Source of the DNA: DAISKN01 sp964553925 | Lineage (GTDB): Bacteria > Acidobacteriota > Vicinamibacteria > Marinacidobacterales > SMYC01 | Direction of reading: 5' to 3' | DNA length: 64,000 nt | NCBI GenBank assembly: GCA_964553925.1 | Contig: CAZKNR010000239.1 | Location: forward strand, 5,259 to 69,258 | Part shown: one piece after another, positions 9,690-18,207 of the stretch | Layout of the letters: every line of letters begins with the position of its first letter | Numbering within the stretch: position 1 is the stretch's first letter | Translations under genes and position numbers: made by a program | Notes under the pieces: model-generated | The model's input: only the letters and a program-made list of their open reading frames with translations | The model's database searches: none | What the model was told of the DNA's origin: nothing

Positions 9690-9936
9690 ACCCCTCCCCG
9701 TCGCGGACACAGCGCTCCTCCTCGCGGGTTCGGGCTCTGAGTACCGCTCATCTCAGCTCCGCCACCACCCTCGCCGTTTAACTTCTTTTGAAATCTCTTG
9801 CTTTGTCACGTTTTCCTCTGTTAACGTCCGAGGGAATCACGTCGACCATGTCACGCGCGCACCCGGTTGAAGACGGAGTGAACCAACGGGTCTTTCCGTG
9901 CACGTCGAACACGAGGTTCTCTGTTTGGAGAAACTC

Positions 9937-10806
9937 GTGAACGGAAAGAAAGAAAACGAAGTCGCAGCACCGCAGGCCGGCTGTCCGTTTCGAGCCGGGC
10001 TCGAGAGACACATCGTGCCCGCGGGCAACGACGATCGGATAGTGACCAAGCTGACTTCCGATCGGATCTTTGGATCGTCCGGACTGGGGTTCAAGGACGG
10101 TTTCTGGGCCTGGCTCATCAGCTGGTTGGCACGCAACGGAATCCAGGAGCAGACAGGGTCTCGACACGACGAGACCGACATCGAGAACTGCGTCAAGGGC
10201 TGGGGCCAGGGTCCGTACTCGAGTCGAGTGTTCGATTCCCAGAAGGGCATCGACGAGGAACAACTCGAACGTCTGATCGAGCACCTCCGGGGCATCGCCG
10301 CGAAGATGAAAGTGAAGAACGGACGTTTCACCGATACGGTGCTGGCGGCTTTCGTGGGTTCGCAGGAACCGCAAACCTACTCCACCTGGACGGGTCCGCG
10401 TGAGGTGCACTCGTTCCGAGATCGTCTGGGCGCCCGCTTTCGGGGACACATCCAGTGGCAGGCGCTCTGTGCTCTCTGCGGCCAAGTGGACCGCGATGGA
10501 GTGAAGCACGTCACCCCGGAGCTGCTGCGCACTTTCTTCAATAGCGAACAGCCGTTTTTCGAGCGCGTGGTCGACCGGCGCCGCCGGCTTCGAGCGGGAG
10601 AGCTGCAGGTGGGCGACCGCTCCGGTCTCCTCGCCGAGGTGCCCGAGCACATCGACCTCGAAGCGACGGACCGAGAGTATCGGAGGAACAAGAGCGGTTT
10701 TGGTCTCGTTTCCAGGATCGCGCTGTTCATGCTTCGCCGAACGGGCTCGGGTCTCGCGCCCTTGCGATCTGGATCGGCGGGGGTGGCAGCACCGATGGGC
10801 GGTTAG
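9937..10806 (+). CDS. Unrecognised protein, first gene of the DyP peroxidase operon
   Basis: A GTG at 9937 preceded by GGAG (9927-9930) is preferred to an upstream GTG at 9898 without a ribosome site. The 289-residue product has no signal peptide, and I recognise no domain. A tryptophan-rich helix (FKDGFWAWLISWLARNG) comes near residue 45, a predicted helical region EEQLERLIEHLRGIAAKM near 110, and GRFTDTVLAAFVGSQEP after it. An ALCGQVDRDGVKHVTPELL segment near 190 recalls an EF-hand-like loop without matching one. The C-terminus is basic. It heads a co-directional run of four genes ending in a DyP peroxidase, and codon GC appears lower than in neighbouring peptidase genes. The 247 bp upstream (9690-9936) hold no gene and probably the promoter. 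Confidence 0.75.
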   Translation: MNGKKENEVAAPQAGCPFRAGLERHIVPAGNDDRIVTKLTSDRIFGSSGLGFKDGFWAWLISWLARNGIQEQTGSRHDETDIENCVKGWGQGPYSSRVFDSQKGIDEEQLERLIEHLRGIAAKMKVKNGRFTDTVLAAFVGSQEPQTYSTWTGPREVHSFRDRLGARFRGHIQWQALCALCGQVDRDGVKHVTPELLRTFFNSEQPFFERVVDRRRRLRAGELQVGDRSGLLAEVPEHIDLEATDREYRRNKSGFGLVSRIALFMLRRTGSGLAPLRSGSAGVAAPMGG

Positions 10807-10875
10807 GCTTCGGGATCCATGGGGCGGCGACGGTTCTGACTCGAAAGAGAATCCTACGGTCTGAGGGCACTCGTC

Positions 10876-11631
10876 ATGTCGAACATTGCCGGAAAAGCCT
10901 TCGCGATGAACCTCATCACGCCGATCGAGCGAAAGCAGGTGAAGTGGAACAAGCTGGCGTTCTGGGCGTTGACGCCCTCCAAGCTGCGAAACTTCGCCAA
11001 CTGGTTCCTGAAGCGGATCTCATTCGACTTGAACGCCAAGCTGAATGGACTCATCACGCTGTCGATGATCCACTACGCCCGTTGGGTCATCGTTCGCCCC
11101 GATGAATGGCCCCATCTGGGACAGGGCCAGCCGCGGGAAGAGCTCGAATATGCCTACCAGATGTTCTTCAGCAACTTCAACGGCAGTTGGGCCCAGTACG
11201 TCGATTCTTTTTCGGCCGGAATCCCCGACGGGCTCGACGGGCTCTGGTACAAGAACGTCGCTTGGCCTGGGGCGGTGCCGCAGGGACCGTTCCACCGTTA
11301 TGTCGAGCACAATGAAGTGTGGACGGATTACTACTACAGCGCCTATCCCATGGCGGCGTCCAATGACGTCAAGGCGGCCCGGCGGCTCCGACGAGAGCTC
11401 CTCGAGTTCATCGCGAACACCAAGAACGTGGATGTCGGGGAGTTTCAGCGAGAGTACGACAATCTGCTGAACTCGCTCCAGGGCAACCCGCCGAGCGACG
11501 CCGCAAAACCGGAGAGCTTTCCCTGCCTCGGCCAACTGGCGCCGACGCCGATCGTGAGTCTTGCTTCGGTTGCGAGAATGCCGACCCGCATCGACTATCA
11601 ACCCGCCGCGGAGGCTCAGAATGCCGAATGA
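10876..11631 (+). CDS. Unrecognised protein B of the DyP peroxidase operon
   Basis: This 251-residue protein has no signal peptide. A basic amphipathic N-terminus (SKLRNFANWFLKRISFDLNA) is followed by an aromatic-rich core: strand HYARWVIVR, then QMFFSNFNGSWAQYVDSF, GLDGLWYKNVAW and FHRYVEHNEVWTDYYYSAYP. A helical stretch KAARRLRRELLEFIANT comes next. The order of these elements matches that in the next gene's product, so the two are probably distant homologues. The strand-helix pattern would fit a ferredoxin-like half-barrel of the DyP or chlorite-dismutase kind, but that is inference. Its end overlaps the next gene by 11 bp. No function is assigned. Confidence 0.8.
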   Translation: MSNIAGKAFAMNLITPIERKQVKWNKLAFWALTPSKLRNFANWFLKRISFDLNAKLNGLITLSMIHYARWVIVRPDEWPHLGQGQPREELEYAYQMFFSNFNGSWAQYVDSFSAGIPDGLDGLWYKNVAWPGAVPQGPFHRYVEHNEVWTDYYYSAYPMAASNDVKAARRLRRELLEFIANTKNVDVGEFQREYDNLLNSLQGNPPSDAAKPESFPCLGQLAPTPIVSLASVARMPTRIDYQPAAEAQNAE

Positions 11632-12280
11632 AGCCGGGCGTGCTTATGGTTTGACGACGCTCTGCCCGATCAAGCACGGGAACGACGGCAAGCAATCCTT
11701 CGCGTCGCTCACGAGGCAGTTCTTGCAGCAGCTGCAGGAGAGCGAGTCCGACGAAATGAGCCCCATGGCGAAGGTGCCGAACACCTACTTGTGCCGATTC
11801 GTCGTGCTCGACAGCGTGAGCTACCAGGGAAAACCCGCGGTGTTGGATCGATTGAAGTCGTCGTATCTCGTCTTCGTAGCGGAGATTCACGGAGACCTAG
11901 ATACTTATCTCGGGGGTCTGTGGACCCATGCGAACGCGCTCGTCAACGACGTTTGGAAGCATTGCGTTGGTTTCAGCGGCGTAGCGTCCGCCGACCGCTT
12001 CATCCGCTACATCAAAGACTGTCAGGTGCAAACCACGCTCTATTTCGATGGGTCGACGGACGACCCGCTGGCGGAGCAGCTGAAGTCACTGTACTTGATG
12101 CAAGAGTTCTCGCGATTCGCCTATGCCTCCGCAAGGAAGAACTCCGACGAGCTTCGCAAAGATTTCCAAGAATTCGTCGAACGAACGCGACCCTCGGACC
12201 TGACGGGCCCCACGTGGCGAGCGGGGGCCTCGACCTTGGAAGACGCCGTCGTCACCGGCGACGGGAAAGCGAAACGATGA
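11621..12280 (+). CDS. Unrecognised protein C of the DyP peroxidase operon
   Basis: The start at 11621 follows GCGGAGG and lies inside the last codons of the preceding gene. The 219-residue product has a core TYLCRFVVLDSV, SSYLVFVAEIHGDLDTYLGGL, VNDVWKHCVGF and RFIRYIKDCQVQTTLYFDG, then helix EQLKSLYLMQEFSRFA. This order parallels the preceding protein: R-[WF]-V, an aromatic strand plus acidic helix, W.., [FH]RY[VI]. One cysteine and one histidine (WKHC) are near the centre, and no haem motif is evident. Its stop codon overlaps the peroxidase start (ATGA), so it is translationally coupled to DyP. The function is unknown. Confidence 0.8.
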   Translation: MPNEAGRAYGLTTLCPIKHGNDGKQSFASLTRQFLQQLQESESDEMSPMAKVPNTYLCRFVVLDSVSYQGKPAVLDRLKSSYLVFVAEIHGDLDTYLGGLWTHANALVNDVWKHCVGFSGVASADRFIRYIKDCQVQTTLYFDGSTDDPLAEQLKSLYLMQEFSRFAYASARKNSDELRKDFQEFVERTRPSDLTGPTWRAGASTLEDAVVTGDGKAKR

Positions 12281-13893
12281 TGAGCCAAGAGCCCGAAATT
12301 CCTCTGGACCTTCATGATATCCAGGGAAACATCGTCAAGGCCTACAGCCGCGAGAACTACCTCGCCGCCCGCTATGTGGCGTACGAAGTCAAGAACGCGG
12401 CGGAAGGGCGCAAGTTCATCCTCGAGCTCTTTCCCAAGGTGACGAACGCGGCGCCCTGGTCGAGAGAAACGCGCGTCGCATCGGCCAATCCCAAGCCGGA
12501 CGTAACGCTCAACATCGCTTTCACCTTCGCTGGACTGCAAGCCCTGGGGCTTCCAGAGGCGTCCTTACTCACGTTTCCTCAAGAATTCGTGTCGGGAATG
12601 GTCAAACGGCGGGAGATCTTGGGAGACGACGGCAAAAGCGCGCCCGAGCACTGGGACCCGGTGTGGCTCGAGCCGATCCACATCCTCGTTTGGCTCAATG
12701 GCCCCGGCCGCCCCAACGAGCGCGTCCTCGAAGAGGAGTATCAGAGCCTCGTCGAGCTCGCGGAAAAGTTCAAGCCCGGCGTCGTGTGCCTGACGGGACA
12801 TCGGGGCCCCGGCGGAAAGAAGCTTGCCTACCTCGCCGCGTCGGTGCTGTACGACAAAGACGGCAACCCTACATCCAAGGAGCATTTCGGCTACAACGAC
12901 GGCATCAGCAACCCGTTCTTCAAAGGGACGGGCTCGCACCCAAACAACGTGGTCGGCGGCGGAAAGGTAACACAGAAGAGCCCGGACACCGTCGAAGGCT
13001 GGGAGCCCCTCGAGACCGGAGAGTTCCTTCTCGGGTACAAAGACGAAGCGTTCGAATATCCGCAGGCTCCCTTGCCGCCGCTCCTCGGGCGCAACGGCAC
13101 CTATATGGTGTTCCGCAAGCTCCACGAGAACGTGGGCTCGTTCGAGAAATACCTCGCGGAGGCGGGAAACGAGCTCGAAGGGGGCAAGGAAGCCCTGGCG
13201 GCGAAGTTCGTGGGACGCTGGCGCAATGGAGCGCCGCTCGCCACTTTCCCCACGGAGGAGGCGGCCAACGGCTTAGCCGCGCGCATGAAGGCGGTCTACG
13301 AGCACGTCCAAAGCGCAAAGACTCCGGAGGAGTCCAAAGCGGCCTCGGAAGAGTATGGGGCGGCCAAGAACGAGATGGTCGCCTTCGACTACGACCAAGA
13401 TCTGGCTGGCGCCAGATGTCCGGTCGGCGCCCACACTCGTCGCGCGAATCCGAGAGGTAGCCTCGAGTACGGCCGGGCGGGCGCTTTTGTTAGCCGCGGC
13501 GCGCTAACGAACCGTCGGCGTATTTTACGCCGCGGTCTGCCCTATGGCGTCTGCGAGGACCGAACCCGAGACGACGGCGAGCACGGGAACGTCATCATGG
13601 TCATCGGCGCGAACATCCGTCGCCAGTTCGAGTTCGTCCAGCAGCAGTGGATGAACTACGGGAACGACTTCAAGCTCGCGAACGACAAAGACCCCATTAC
13701 CGGAAACCACGAGGAGGGCGAGGGTAGCGTGGACGGCCGGATGCTCATCATGTCCGAGCCCGGTTCGGGAAAGCCACCGGTGATGTGCAGCGGCATTCCG
13801 CGCTTCGTGGAGACTCGGGGCGGAGGGTACTTCTTCGTTCCGAGCTTGACCGCGCTACGGATGATCGGCGAGGGAACCATCGACCCGACGTAG
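12277..13893 (+). CDS. DyP-type haem peroxidase
   Basis: The 538-residue product has the DyP signature GYNDGISNP, with the GxxDG Asp at residue 208, and the proximal haem ligand His386 in CPVGAHTRRANPR. The distal Arg is probably in the LPYGVCEDR / NIRRQFEF region. The N-terminal ferredoxin-like domain starts at LDLHDIQGNIVKAY, which is typical of longer DyPs. DyP enzymes use H2O2 to oxidise dyes, phenolics and sometimes lignin or lipids. There is no Tat or Sec signal and no obvious encapsulin-targeting tail, so the enzyme is probably cytoplasmic or exported by another route. The long insertion around residues 290-360 makes it larger than average. It is the only recognisable member of a four-gene operon and starts by ATGA overlap. 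Confidence 0.92.
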   Translation: MMSQEPEIPLDLHDIQGNIVKAYSRENYLAARYVAYEVKNAAEGRKFILELFPKVTNAAPWSRETRVASANPKPDVTLNIAFTFAGLQALGLPEASLLTFPQEFVSGMVKRREILGDDGKSAPEHWDPVWLEPIHILVWLNGPGRPNERVLEEEYQSLVELAEKFKPGVVCLTGHRGPGGKKLAYLAASVLYDKDGNPTSKEHFGYNDGISNPFFKGTGSHPNNVVGGGKVTQKSPDTVEGWEPLETGEFLLGYKDEAFEYPQAPLPPLLGRNGTYMVFRKLHENVGSFEKYLAEAGNELEGGKEALAAKFVGRWRNGAPLATFPTEEAANGLAARMKAVYEHVQSAKTPEESKAASEEYGAAKNEMVAFDYDQDLAGARCPVGAHTRRANPRGSLEYGRAGAFVSRGALTNRRRILRRGLPYGVCEDRTRDDGEHGNVIMVIGANIRRQFEFVQQQWMNYGNDFKLANDKDPITGNHEEGEGSVDGRMLIMSEPGSGKPPVMCSGIPRFVETRGGGYFFVPSLTALRMIGEGTIDPT

Positions 13894-13933
13894 ACAGCTA
13901 TTTCCTGACGTCCTGACGCGGTTCGGGCGGCGG

Positions 13934-14060
13934 TCACCGAGACACGCGCACGAGCTCGCTTCCCCGGATCACTCTTCCGGGAAGCGCTCCGCTGTGGGCC
14001 CCGTTCGCGATCACCGCCTCTCCATTCACGAAGAGCCATACCAGTATTACGCGGAGCTTT
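13934..14060 (-). pseudogene. 3' remnant of a D-aminoacylase-like amidohydrolase
   Basis: Reading the minus strand gives FVNGEAVIANGAHSGALPG followed by RVIRGSELVRVSR and a TGA at 13934-13936. This is the characteristic C-terminus of N-acyl-D-amino-acid deacylase-like amidohydrolases (VNG..V..G..TG..PGRV.R). Upstream the frame stays open to about 14080 but loses family resemblance, and the S9 peptidase gene ends there. Only about 40 codons survive, so it is a fossil left after deletion of the gene body. Confidence 0.65.
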
Positions 14061-14079
14061 TCCGCTTGGCTCACTGCGC

Positions 14080-16524
14080 TCAGTTCGTTGTCGTCTTCCT
14101 GCCGGGGCTCGGAGGCGCGTTCTTCACGTACTTCTCGAGCCAGTCGTTCATCTCCCAGAGGGTGTGCATCACGGATTCGCGCCCGCGATAGCCGTGGCTC
14201 TCGTGGGGGAGAAGGACGAGACGGGCTTTGGCCCCGTGCCCCTTGAGCGCGTGGAAGAACCGCTCGCTCTGGATGGGGAACGTCCCGGAGTTGTTGTCGG
14301 CCTCGCCGTGGATGAGGAGGATCGGCTCGTTGATTTCGTCGGCGTGCATGAAGGGAGACATCCTGGAGTAGACCTCGGGCGCCTCCCAGAACGTGCGCTG
14401 TTCCGACTGGAATCCGAAGGGAGTCAGGGTGCGATTGTAAGCGCCGCTTCTCGCGACTCCGGCGCGGAAGATGTCGGAGTGCGCCAGGAGATTCGCGGTC
14501 ATGAACGCGCCGTAGGAGTGGCCGCCGATCGCGGCCCGGTCGGAATCGGCGACCCCGCGCCGCGCCGCCTCGTCGACCGCTGCCTGAGCGCTAGAGACGA
14601 GCTGCTCGACGTAGGTGTCGTTCGGCTCGGCGTCGCCCTCGCCCACGATCGGCATGGTCGCGTTCTCCATGATGGCCCAGCCCTGCGTCAGCCAGAAGAG
14701 AGGCGAGCCCCAAGAGATGCGGGGAAAGCGGTAGGGAGACTCCGTCACCTGACCCGCGGCATCGGCGCTCTTGAACTCGATGGGGTAGGCCCAAACGAAG
14801 ACCGGCAGAAGGCCCTCTCCGCGCGAGTAGCCCGGCGGGAGATGGAGCGTCGCTGTGAGCTGAACTCCGTCGGGCCTCGGGTAGCGGACGAGCTCCCGAG
14901 TCGCTCCCACCAGACCGGGGTAGGGATTGGGGAACCGCGTGACGGACCGGGCCTCGCCTCCTGAAAGCTCCCGGACGTAATAGTTCGGCGGTTCATCCGC
15001 GGACTCGCGGCGGGTGAGAAGCTTTCGCGAGTCCACGTCCACGAACGCGACGGGCTCCTCGTAATACGGCGCCTCCGAGTGGAAGATTCTCGTCGTCTTC
15101 CCGCTCTCGACGTCCAAGGCGTCGACGAAGGGACGATCGCCTTCGGGCGATGCGCCCTCGGCCACGAAGAAGATCGTTTTGCCGGAGTCGGCGCTCAGAA
15201 GGACCTCGAACCCGCGGTCGTTCCTCTCGACCATGGGGATCCCCGGAACGTTGTAGCGGTCCTCGTAGGAGTAGTCGAAAAGAAGCTTCGGCCCCGGAGC
15301 GCCGAGAGATGTATCGAGCTTCCAAAGCCGCTCGCGCCGGTCAGCCCACCACCACTCCCGCACGAGAGCGAGGCGCCCGCCTCCCCAGAACGCCTCTCCA
15401 AAACGAAGGCCAAGCGAAGCGAGCTCTCGCGGCTCGGCATCGAAGGGGGCGCCGAAAGAGAAGACCTTATCGCGGACGCTCGCATCCGCCTTGGGATCGC
15501 CGCCGTCCTGGGCCTCGACCCAGAACAGGGTGGCGTCCTCGTCCGGCCGCCACTGGATCGCGCGGGGACCCAGAGGAACCGCGTTTCTCCCGAGAGGAAC
15601 GTTCTCGGCGAGGGGAACGCGCGCCACCTCGCGCACGAGATTCCCGGAGCGCTCCCAGACCTCCACGCGCTTTCCGAACCGCCCGTGGGGGACGAGGTAG
15701 GAGAAAGGTCGTTCCAGGCGCTCCACGAGGAGGAGCCGGCCATCGGGCGACGGTTCCGCCCGCGACGCGAGCGCCGGAGCGCCGAGAAGCGTCGTTTTGC
15801 CTTCGAGGTCCACCTCGATGATCTCGGCGGTCCCGTAGTGCTCGAACAAAGCCTCATCGTGGGGGCTCTCGAGGAGGTCCTGGTAGGTCCAGGCAGCGGC
15901 GGTCTCTCCCGTCGTCTCCTGCACCACCGGCCCCTCGGGAACGCTCGGCGCTTTTGGAGACGCTCCTCGGTTCCGAGGAATGGTCCGCGCGACGAGGCTG
16001 CGGCCGTCCGACCGCCAGTGATAGACGTCGTCGAAAACGCCGTTGAGGCGGGAAGCGACGGGCTTCGCCGTCGCCGTGGCAACGTCGACGACCCAGAGCT
16101 CCATTCCGTCGCCGGTCGTGTGCGTGAAGGCGAAGTACGCACCATCGGGCGAGAACGAGACGTCATCGATGCGAGGCGCTTCGGGAAGGCCCTGAATCGC
16201 GCGCGGGGAGGCGTCGAGAACCCGCAAGAGCTCGGCGCGTATGGCGACGTCTCTCCGGCTCCGAGCATTGGTAGAAGGATTCAACCGGATCCCGGCGAGG
16301 CGGAGCTCCTCGTGCGACAGGTCGGAAATCGAGGCGAGCGCCGGGTGCTCGAGCACCAGAAGCCACGTGCCCGTCGGATCCAGGACCACCCGGGGCGTCG
16401 GCGCGGCATCGGCGATGTCGGCGATGGCCTTGGGCGGCATGCGGTAGGGAACGCTTTGCGCAACGCTCGTACCCGCGGTCACAAAAAGAGCGAGAATCGT
16501 GAGGGTTGCCGATCTCATGCTCAT
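14080..16524 (-). CDS. Secreted S9-family prolyl oligopeptidase-like peptidase
   Basis: The protein has 814 residues and a signal peptide (LTILALFVTAGTSVAQS). GGAGG lies 8 nt before the start at 16524. The N-terminal two thirds form a beta-propeller with WD/PD40-like repeats (VSFSPDGAYFAFTH, VYHWRSDGRSLVART). The C-terminal alpha/beta-hydrolase domain has the nucleophile Ser670 in GGHSYGAF, the catalytic Asp in IHGEADNN and the His in PHESHGYRG. It resembles the glutamyl or acylaminoacyl-type S9 enzymes of soil bacteria. Family members trim short peptides. It is divergent from the M24 peptidase gene at 16709, and the 184 bp between them hold no gene and should contain both promoters. Confidence 0.93.
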   Translation of the reverse strand: MSMRSATLTILALFVTAGTSVAQSVPYRMPPKAIADIADAAPTPRVVLDPTGTWLLVLEHPALASISDLSHEELRLAGIRLNPSTNARSRRDVAIRAELLRVLDASPRAIQGLPEAPRIDDVSFSPDGAYFAFTHTTGDGMELWVVDVATATAKPVASRLNGVFDDVYHWRSDGRSLVARTIPRNRGASPKAPSVPEGPVVQETTGETAAAWTYQDLLESPHDEALFEHYGTAEIIEVDLEGKTTLLGAPALASRAEPSPDGRLLLVERLERPFSYLVPHGRFGKRVEVWERSGNLVREVARVPLAENVPLGRNAVPLGPRAIQWRPDEDATLFWVEAQDGGDPKADASVRDKVFSFGAPFDAEPRELASLGLRFGEAFWGGGRLALVREWWWADRRERLWKLDTSLGAPGPKLLFDYSYEDRYNVPGIPMVERNDRGFEVLLSADSGKTIFFVAEGASPEGDRPFVDALDVESGKTTRIFHSEAPYYEEPVAFVDVDSRKLLTRRESADEPPNYYVRELSGGEARSVTRFPNPYPGLVGATRELVRYPRPDGVQLTATLHLPPGYSRGEGLLPVFVWAYPIEFKSADAAGQVTESPYRFPRISWGSPLFWLTQGWAIMENATMPIVGEGDAEPNDTYVEQLVSSAQAAVDEAARRGVADSDRAAIGGHSYGAFMTANLLAHSDIFRAGVARSGAYNRTLTPFGFQSEQRTFWEAPEVYSRMSPFMHADEINEPILLIHGEADNNSGTFPIQSERFFHALKGHGAKARLVLLPHESHGYRGRESVMHTLWEMNDWLEKYVKNAPPSPGRKTTTN

Positions 16525-16708
16525 CGGGGGGGTCCTCCGTCGAAGGGTTTCCCGAGGATTGTAACGAAGCGCGGCTTCGCTGGCGAACCCCGCTCCGGGC
16601 CGCTATAGTCCGGAAGCCATGTCGCCGGCCGCGATTTTTCAACATCACCCATGACGAGCACGTCGACCGATCCGCGCTCGCGGTTCCCGCCAACGGAGTG
16701 ACCGAGCC

Positions 16709-18160
16709 ATGAGAATCGGGATCTGCCTTCTCGCCCTCTTCGCCGACACCGCCGCGGCCGCGCAGGACGTGCCTCTCTTTACCCATGACTTTCCCCCGGA
16801 GGAGTTTCGCGCTCGGCGCGAAAAGATCTACGACGCCCTCGGAGGGAGAGCTCTCGCCGTCGTCCAGGGCGCGCCCTCGCCCGTCGGCTACGTCCGGTTC
16901 CGGCAGTCGAACGAGTTCTATTACCTCTGCGGTGTCGAGAGCCCGCACTCATACCTCCTCCTCGACTCTGCGCGCCGGTCGGCGACTCTCTATCTCCCCC
17001 ATCGCAACGAGCGGCGGGAGTCGAGCGAGGGAAAGCTCCTCTCCGCCGAGGACGCGGAGATGGTGAAGGAGCTCACGGGAATCGACGCGGTCTACGGCGT
17101 CGAGCTCCTGAGCGACCACCTCGCGCGCTTCGCCTGGGGAGGCCAGGTTCCCTCGCTCTACGCTGCCTTCAAGCCCGCGGAGGGGCTCGCGACCAGCCGC
17201 GATCTCGCGACGAGGGCGGCCTCGGATATCGCGAACGACCCCTGGGATGGAAGACCTCCCCGGGAAGCGCATTTTCTCGCGAGGATCCGCGAGCGGTTCC
17301 CCCAATTCACAATAGAAGACCTCTCTCCGATCCTCGATCAACTCCGGCTGGTCAAAAGCCCGCTCGAGATCGAGCTCATCCGCAAGGCCACGCGTCTTTC
17401 GGGGATGGCGATCCTGGAAGCGATGCGCTCGACCGTGCCCGGGATCCGCGAATACGATCTCGATGCCCTGGCGAAGCTCTTCTTTCACCGCGGAGGCGCC
17501 CAGGGGGACGGCTATTATTCCCTCATCGCCACCGGTCCGAACGCCTGGTACCCGCATTACAATCGCGGCCAGCGCGACCTTGAAGACGGTGAGCTCCTTC
17601 TCATGGACTACGCCCCCGACGTCTCGTACTACACCAGCGACGTGACTCGCATGTGGCCGGTGAACGGGCGGTTCAACGAGTGGCAGCGGGATCTGTACGG
17701 CTTCTATCTCGGCTACTACAAGGCGATTCTGGAATCGATTCGCCCGGGGGACGTGCCGGCGATGATGCGGGACGCGTCCGCGAAGATGGAGCGCCTGATC
17801 GCGACCTGGCCCTTCACCAAGCCCATCTACCGCGAGGCGGCGGAGCGCTTCGTGGACGAGTTCAAGGAAAGCGCCAAGCGCGTGCCTGCGAGCCTCGGGC
17901 ACGGAGTGGGGATGGCGGTGCACGACGTCGGAATCCACGATGGGACTCTCGCTCCGGGAATGGTCTTCACCATCGAGCCGCAGTTCCGGATCCCGGAGGA
18001 GAAGCTCTACATCCGGCTCGAGGACGTCATCCTGATTACCGAGAGCGGCGCCGAGATCCTCACCGACTTTCTTCCCATGGAGATGGACGCCATCGAAGCC
18101 GTGATGCGCGAAGAAGGTCTCCTTCAGATTCAAGACGCGCGCGGCATGTCATACAAGTGA
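16709..18160 (+). CDS. M24B aminopeptidase P family protein (Xaa-Pro aminopeptidase)
   Basis: The protein has 483 residues and an N-terminal signal peptide (MRIGICLLALFADTAAAAQ). The N-terminal creatinase-like domain carries FRQSNEFYYLCGVE. The pita-bread domain shows all five metal ligands: LLMDYAPDVSYYTSDVTR (two Asp), ASLGHGVGMAVHD (His), FTIEPQF (Glu) and YIRLEDVILIT (Glu). Enzymes of this group remove the N-terminal residue before proline. With the neighbouring S9 enzyme it would complete degradation of proline-rich peptides in the periplasm. The C-terminus (GLLQIQDARGMSYK) is a little longer than the usual core. Confidence 0.93.
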   Translation: MRIGICLLALFADTAAAAQDVPLFTHDFPPEEFRARREKIYDALGGRALAVVQGAPSPVGYVRFRQSNEFYYLCGVESPHSYLLLDSARRSATLYLPHRNERRESSEGKLLSAEDAEMVKELTGIDAVYGVELLSDHLARFAWGGQVPSLYAAFKPAEGLATSRDLATRAASDIANDPWDGRPPREAHFLARIRERFPQFTIEDLSPILDQLRLVKSPLEIELIRKATRLSGMAILEAMRSTVPGIREYDLDALAKLFFHRGGAQGDGYYSLIATGPNAWYPHYNRGQRDLEDGELLLMDYAPDVSYYTSDVTRMWPVNGRFNEWQRDLYGFYLGYYKAILESIRPGDVPAMMRDASAKMERLIATWPFTKPIYREAAERFVDEFKESAKRVPASLGHGVGMAVHDVGIHDGTLAPGMVFTIEPQFRIPEEKLYIRLEDVILITESGAEILTDFLPMEMDAIEAVMREEGLLQIQDARGMSYK

Positions 18161-18207
18161 TCCGGAACCATTCCTGCTCTCGCGCGTTGAATGCGTGAGG
18201 GGATAGT

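Noticed and set aside
12277..13893. DyP as an encapsulin cargo protein
   Set aside because: There is no encapsulin gene nearby, and the C-terminus (IGEGTIDPT) does not look like a cargo-loading peptide.
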